A DNA stretch of 6,938 nucleotides from Acidobacteriaceae bacterium (GTDB taxonomy: Bacteria; Acidobacteriota; Terriglobia; Terriglobales; Acidobacteriaceae): the NCBI GenBank assembly GCA_003162495.1, contig PMOF01000201.1, positions 1 to 6,938 of the forward strand, given 5' to 3'. Shown here in pieces: positions 5,227 through 6,938 of this stretch. The position numbers and the translations under genes are program-made. The notes below the pieces were generated by a model. That model was not told the DNA's origin and ran no database searches. It worked only from the letters and a program-made list of their open reading frames with translations. Numbering within the stretch: the first letter of the stretch is position 1; each line of letters opens with the position of its first letter.

Positions 5227-5232
5227 AATGTA
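5227..5232 (-). promoter_or_regulatory. -10-like box (TACATT) placed for a leaderless oxidoreductase mRNA
   Basis: On the minus strand TACATT is followed by exactly 6 nt (GAATCA) and then the ATG at 5220. There is no Shine-Dalgarno sequence. A matching -35 hexamer is not apparent. The spacing is identical to that before the gene at 1-221. Confidence 0.3.
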
Positions 5233-5336
5233 GCGCGAAGATCCTCAGTGTGCGCCGGCGTGGGAAAGCGGCGATCCGAAGATTATCTCTTATCTATCAC
5301 TGGGCCTGCTGACCCCTTGGCATTGAGTTTGCGAGA

Positions 5337-6218
5337 TCAGCGCAGCAAGTCTTCAAGGGCGGTGCTGAGGTCGGTTTTTTCGTCGCGGTATTTGACGATG
5401 ACCGGGGCATAGAGGGAGAGGCCCCAGGCTTCGGTTTTGGGGTGGGCTTTGCCTTTGACGATGGCGCGGGAGCCTGGTACGACGACGGCGTTTTCCGGGA
5501 CGATGAGGGGCAGCTCGGCTGTGGCGCGGAGGATGGTGCCGTTGACGATATCGAAGACGGGCGTGCCGCGAGTGAGGATGGTTCCGGCGGCTAGGACGGC
5601 GCTTTTGCGGACGATGGTCCCTTCGTAGACGCCGCAGTTGCCGCCGACCAGCACGTCATCTTCAATGACTACCGGGCTGGCGTTGATGGGCTCGAGGACG
5701 CCGCCGATCTGGGCGGCGGCGCTCAAGTGGACGCGCTTGCCGATCTGGGCGCAGGAGCCGACCAGGGCGTGGGAGTCGACCATCGTTCCCTCGTCCACGT
5801 AAGCGCCGGCATTGATGTACATGGGCGGCATGCAGACGACGCCCCGGGCCACATAAGCGCCGGCGCGGATCGAGGACCCGCCGGGAGCCAGGCGAACGCC
5901 GTCGGCGGGCGTGAAACGGCGGACGGGGTAGGTGTGCTTGTCTACATAGGAAAAGCCGGAAGCAGGACCAGTAGGATCTTCGGGGGGAAACTCAGTGAGG
6001 GTGCCGAGGCGGAAGCCAAGCAGGATGCCCTGTTTGACCCAGGCATTGACGCGCCAGCCCGTGGGCGATGCCGGGTCGGGCGAGGCGGCACGGATTTCAC
6101 CGCGCTCCAGGGCCGCGCGCAGTTCAAGGAATGCTGCCATAGCAAGCGGGTCGGCGAGGGCCTCGGCGCCAGCGGCAAAGTGCCGTTCGATTTGCTTTTG
6201 AAGGGGATGGATCGTCAT
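5337..6218 (-). CDS. dapD: 2,3,4,5-tetrahydropyridine-2,6-dicarboxylate N-succinyltransferase
   Basis: A 293-residue cytosolic acyltransferase, normally trimeric. It transfers succinyl from succinyl-CoA to tetrahydrodipicolinate, giving N-succinyl-2-amino-6-oxopimelate in the succinylase route to meso-diaminopimelate (peptidoglycan) and lysine. The N-terminal helical domain (1-110) contains [16 protein letters not shown] (55-70), the DapD hallmark. A left-handed beta-helix (about 111-255) carries the hexapeptide repeats, including [22 protein letters not shown] (134-155), I-G-G-V-L-E-P and V-G-G-N-C-G-V-Y-E199-G. Glu199 is the likely active-site Glu by position. The G-G-N-C-G-V-Y-E-G version is the one I associate with Bacteroidota and Acidobacteriota rather than Proteobacteria. 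The end [12 protein letters not shown] is typical. The start is the ATG at 6218, with AGGA 4 nt upstream; that AGGA is part of a hairpin. No other dap gene lies in the window. Confidence 0.97.
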   Translation of the reverse strand: MTIHPLQKQIERHFAAGAEALADPLAMAAFLELRAALERGEIRAASPDPASPTGWRVNAWVKQGILLGFRLGTLTEFPPEDPTGPASGFSYVDKHTYPVRRFTPADGVRLAPGGSSIRAGAYVARGVVCMPPMYINAGAYVDEGTMVDSHALVGSCAQIGKRVHLSAAAQIGGVLEPINASPVVIEDDVLVGGNCGVYEGTIVRKSAVLAAGTILTRGTPVFDIVNGTILRATAELPLIVPENAVVVPGSRAIVKGKAHPKTEAWGLSLYAPVIVKYRDEKTDLSTALEDLLR

Positions 6219-6223
6219 TTCAT

Positions 6224-6251
6224 CCTGAGTTTATCAACTTATCAACTCAGG
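6224..6251 (-). promoter_or_regulatory. Hairpin overlapping the dapD ribosome binding site
   Basis: Perfect 8-bp arms CCTGAGTT (6224-6231) and AACTCAGG (6244-6251) enclose a 12-nt loop. In the minus-strand mRNA the 3' arm ends in CAGG, and the AGG is part of the dapD ribosome binding site AGGA (6223-6226); the ATG begins 5 nt after the stem. Folding would therefore hide the ribosome binding site. The structure is seen; control of translation is inferred. Confidence 0.5.
6231..6246. repeat. Octamer tandem repeat, two copies of TTATCAAC
   Basis: TTATCAAC at 6231-6238 is repeated exactly at 6239-6246, just upstream of dapD. It forms most of the loop of the hairpin at 6224-6251. On the minus strand it reads GTTGATAA twice. 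Its unit length equals that of the repeat at 4159-4175, though the sequence differs. Confidence 0.75.
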
Positions 6252-6368
6252 TTGGAAGGTCGAGGGCGAGGTGTGACAAGGGGAGGGCTGGCGAAGGGAC
6301 CACTCAAAGCTTTAGCGAAGTCGCCAATTGGCTGAGAAGCGGCGAGAAAAGAAAAATCTCAATGACGT

Positions 6369-6710
6369 TCAGGCTGCGGTTTGAGAGACGGGCTTGATCC
6401 TGTGCTGCCCATGCACCGGGGCCGGTTGCAGCCGGAAGGAGTTTTTCCCGGCGGGAATCATCGCCAGTGGAACGGGAGTTCGATAGGGTTTGGCATGCAA
6501 ATGCTTTGACTCGAGCCACGCGCCCAGGCGGGGATCGTTAATCTCGGGTTGTCCCCGCCAAAAATCGGGGCCCAGCCCACACTGAATCTGTAAATGATCC
6601 AGTTGCAACTCGATGACGGAGGTGGTCCGGGGAAAATAACGCCGGACGTTTTTGGTCCCGACGTTGAGTCCCGTTGCACCGCGCCCTCTGGATTGTGTTT
6701 TCACGACCAT
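6369..6710 (-). CDS. Conserved small basic hypothetical protein
   Basis: A 113-residue protein, basic, without a signal peptide or membrane segment. I do not recognise a named domain. The N-terminus is Arg/Lys/Gly-rich ([15 protein letters not shown], residues 4-18). It is followed by N-V-R-R-Y-F-P-R (21-28), [12 protein letters not shown] (33-44), [20 protein letters not shown] (50-69) and [15 protein letters not shown] (80-94). These mixed aromatic and charged blocks look like a folded protein rather than a chance frame, and I have a vague memory of similar acidobacterial hypotheticals. The start at 6710 is supported by GGGAAGG at 6716-6722, 5 nt upstream; the frame stays open to 6890, but that extension is low-complexity and lacks a good ribosome binding site. 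The tail (95-113) is Pro/His/Gln-rich. The gene lies 150 bp upstream of dapD on the same strand, and that gap shows no promoter I can trust. Nucleic-acid binding is a guess from charge alone. Confidence 0.65.
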   Translation of the reverse strand: MVVKTQSRGRGATGLNVGTKNVRRYFPRTTSVIELQLDHLQIQCGLGPDFWRGQPEINDPRLGAWLESKHLHAKPYRTPVPLAMIPAGKNSFRLQPAPVHGQHRIKPVSQTAA

Positions 6711-6910
6711 GCGAACCTTCCCTTCAACAGCGAGAGGCGAAACCGGCGAGGCAGGCACAAGGTTGCTTTTTTGAGGTGTTCCCCTGTTCCTTGCCCGTCC
6801 GGAACCCCATCCGGTTGAGTCCAATTTTGGGGATTTGCTCGTACGTTTGCACAGATGCAACCTAAGCGAGGGGGTTGCCTGCGGATACAAGATTCTTGTG
6901 GATGGGGCAA
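6701..6910 (-). other. Possible TTG-started small ORF or gene remnant upstream of the small basic protein
   Basis: On the minus strand a very good ribosome binding site, AAGGAGG with 4 nt spacing, precedes a TTG at 6910. The frame runs 69 codons to a TGA at 6701-6703, overlapping the start of the next gene by 10 nt, as coupled genes do. The predicted protein (Cys, Arg, Pro and Gln rich: [18 protein letters not shown]) does not resemble anything I know, and its codon use is unlike the neighbouring genes. It could be a leader peptide, a decayed gene or chance. The rest of 6711-6938 shows only short stems: TTGCA/TGCAA at 6847-6860 and CCGGA/TCCGG at 6799-6814. Confidence 0.25.
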
Positions 6911-6938
6911 TTTCCCTCCTTAGTTCAATAGACGCCGG

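Noticed and set aside
5727..6335. 202-codon plus-strand frame opposite dapD
   Set aside because: Antisense shadow of dapD, with low-complexity Gly/Ala/Arg composition and no recognisable motif.
6918..6938. tRNA-like D-arm (TAGTTCAAT...) at the right edge
   Set aside because: The D-loop lacks the GG pair and the sequence ends before any anticodon arm can be tested; the 5' flank does not look like an acceptor strand.
1..6938. CRISPR array, phage, insertion sequence or biosynthetic cluster
   Set aside because: No spaced direct repeats, transposase, integrase or phage gene could be found on either strand.

Overview
The window reads as a chromosomal stretch of a GC-rich Acidobacteriota genome, probably class Terriglobia. 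The pointers are: a secreted VWA protein of the acidobacterial VWFA-related type (TIGR03436-like); a DapD of the Bacteroidota/Acidobacteriota flavour with the G-G-N-C-G-V-Y-E-G segment; a single-copy RNase J; and intergenic hairpin repeats resembling ones I remember from Terriglobia genomes. The repeat resemblance is from memory and was not searched. All gene calls rest on reading the translations.

Layout. Positions 1-221 (minus) hold the N-terminal part of an exported protein that runs off the left edge. Divergent from it, 286-763 (plus) is a compact RelB/RelE-type toxin-antitoxin operon with a -10 box, an abutting palindrome at 256-271 (likely the autoregulatory operator), and a toxin start that overlaps the antitoxin end. 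A strong hairpin at 799-841 sits at the convergent junction with the next gene. All remaining genes are on the minus strand, so transcription runs right to left: a conserved small basic protein (6369-6710), dapD (5337-6218), a Gfo/Idh/MocA oxidoreductase (4222-5220), a secreted VWA protein (2869-4011) and rnj for ribonuclease J (866-2521). The gaps between these genes are 100-350 bp, so they look like separate units rather than one tight operon.

Functions. RNase J (mRNA decay and 5' processing) and DapD (succinylase branch of lysine and meso-diaminopimelate synthesis) are housekeeping. The VWA protein and the 1-221 protein are exported. The oxidoreductase is a generic NAD(P)-dependent sugar- or diol-type dehydrogenase of unknown substrate. 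There is no clear evidence of one cooperating novel system. The most interesting signals lie between the genes: the TA operator geometry, a hairpin that pairs with the dapD ribosome binding site, octamer tandem repeats, a two-hairpin dispersed-type repeat and GC-rich competing structures upstream of rnj, and two genes whose -10-like box lies exactly 6 nt before the ATG with no Shine-Dalgarno sequence (candidate leaderless mRNAs).
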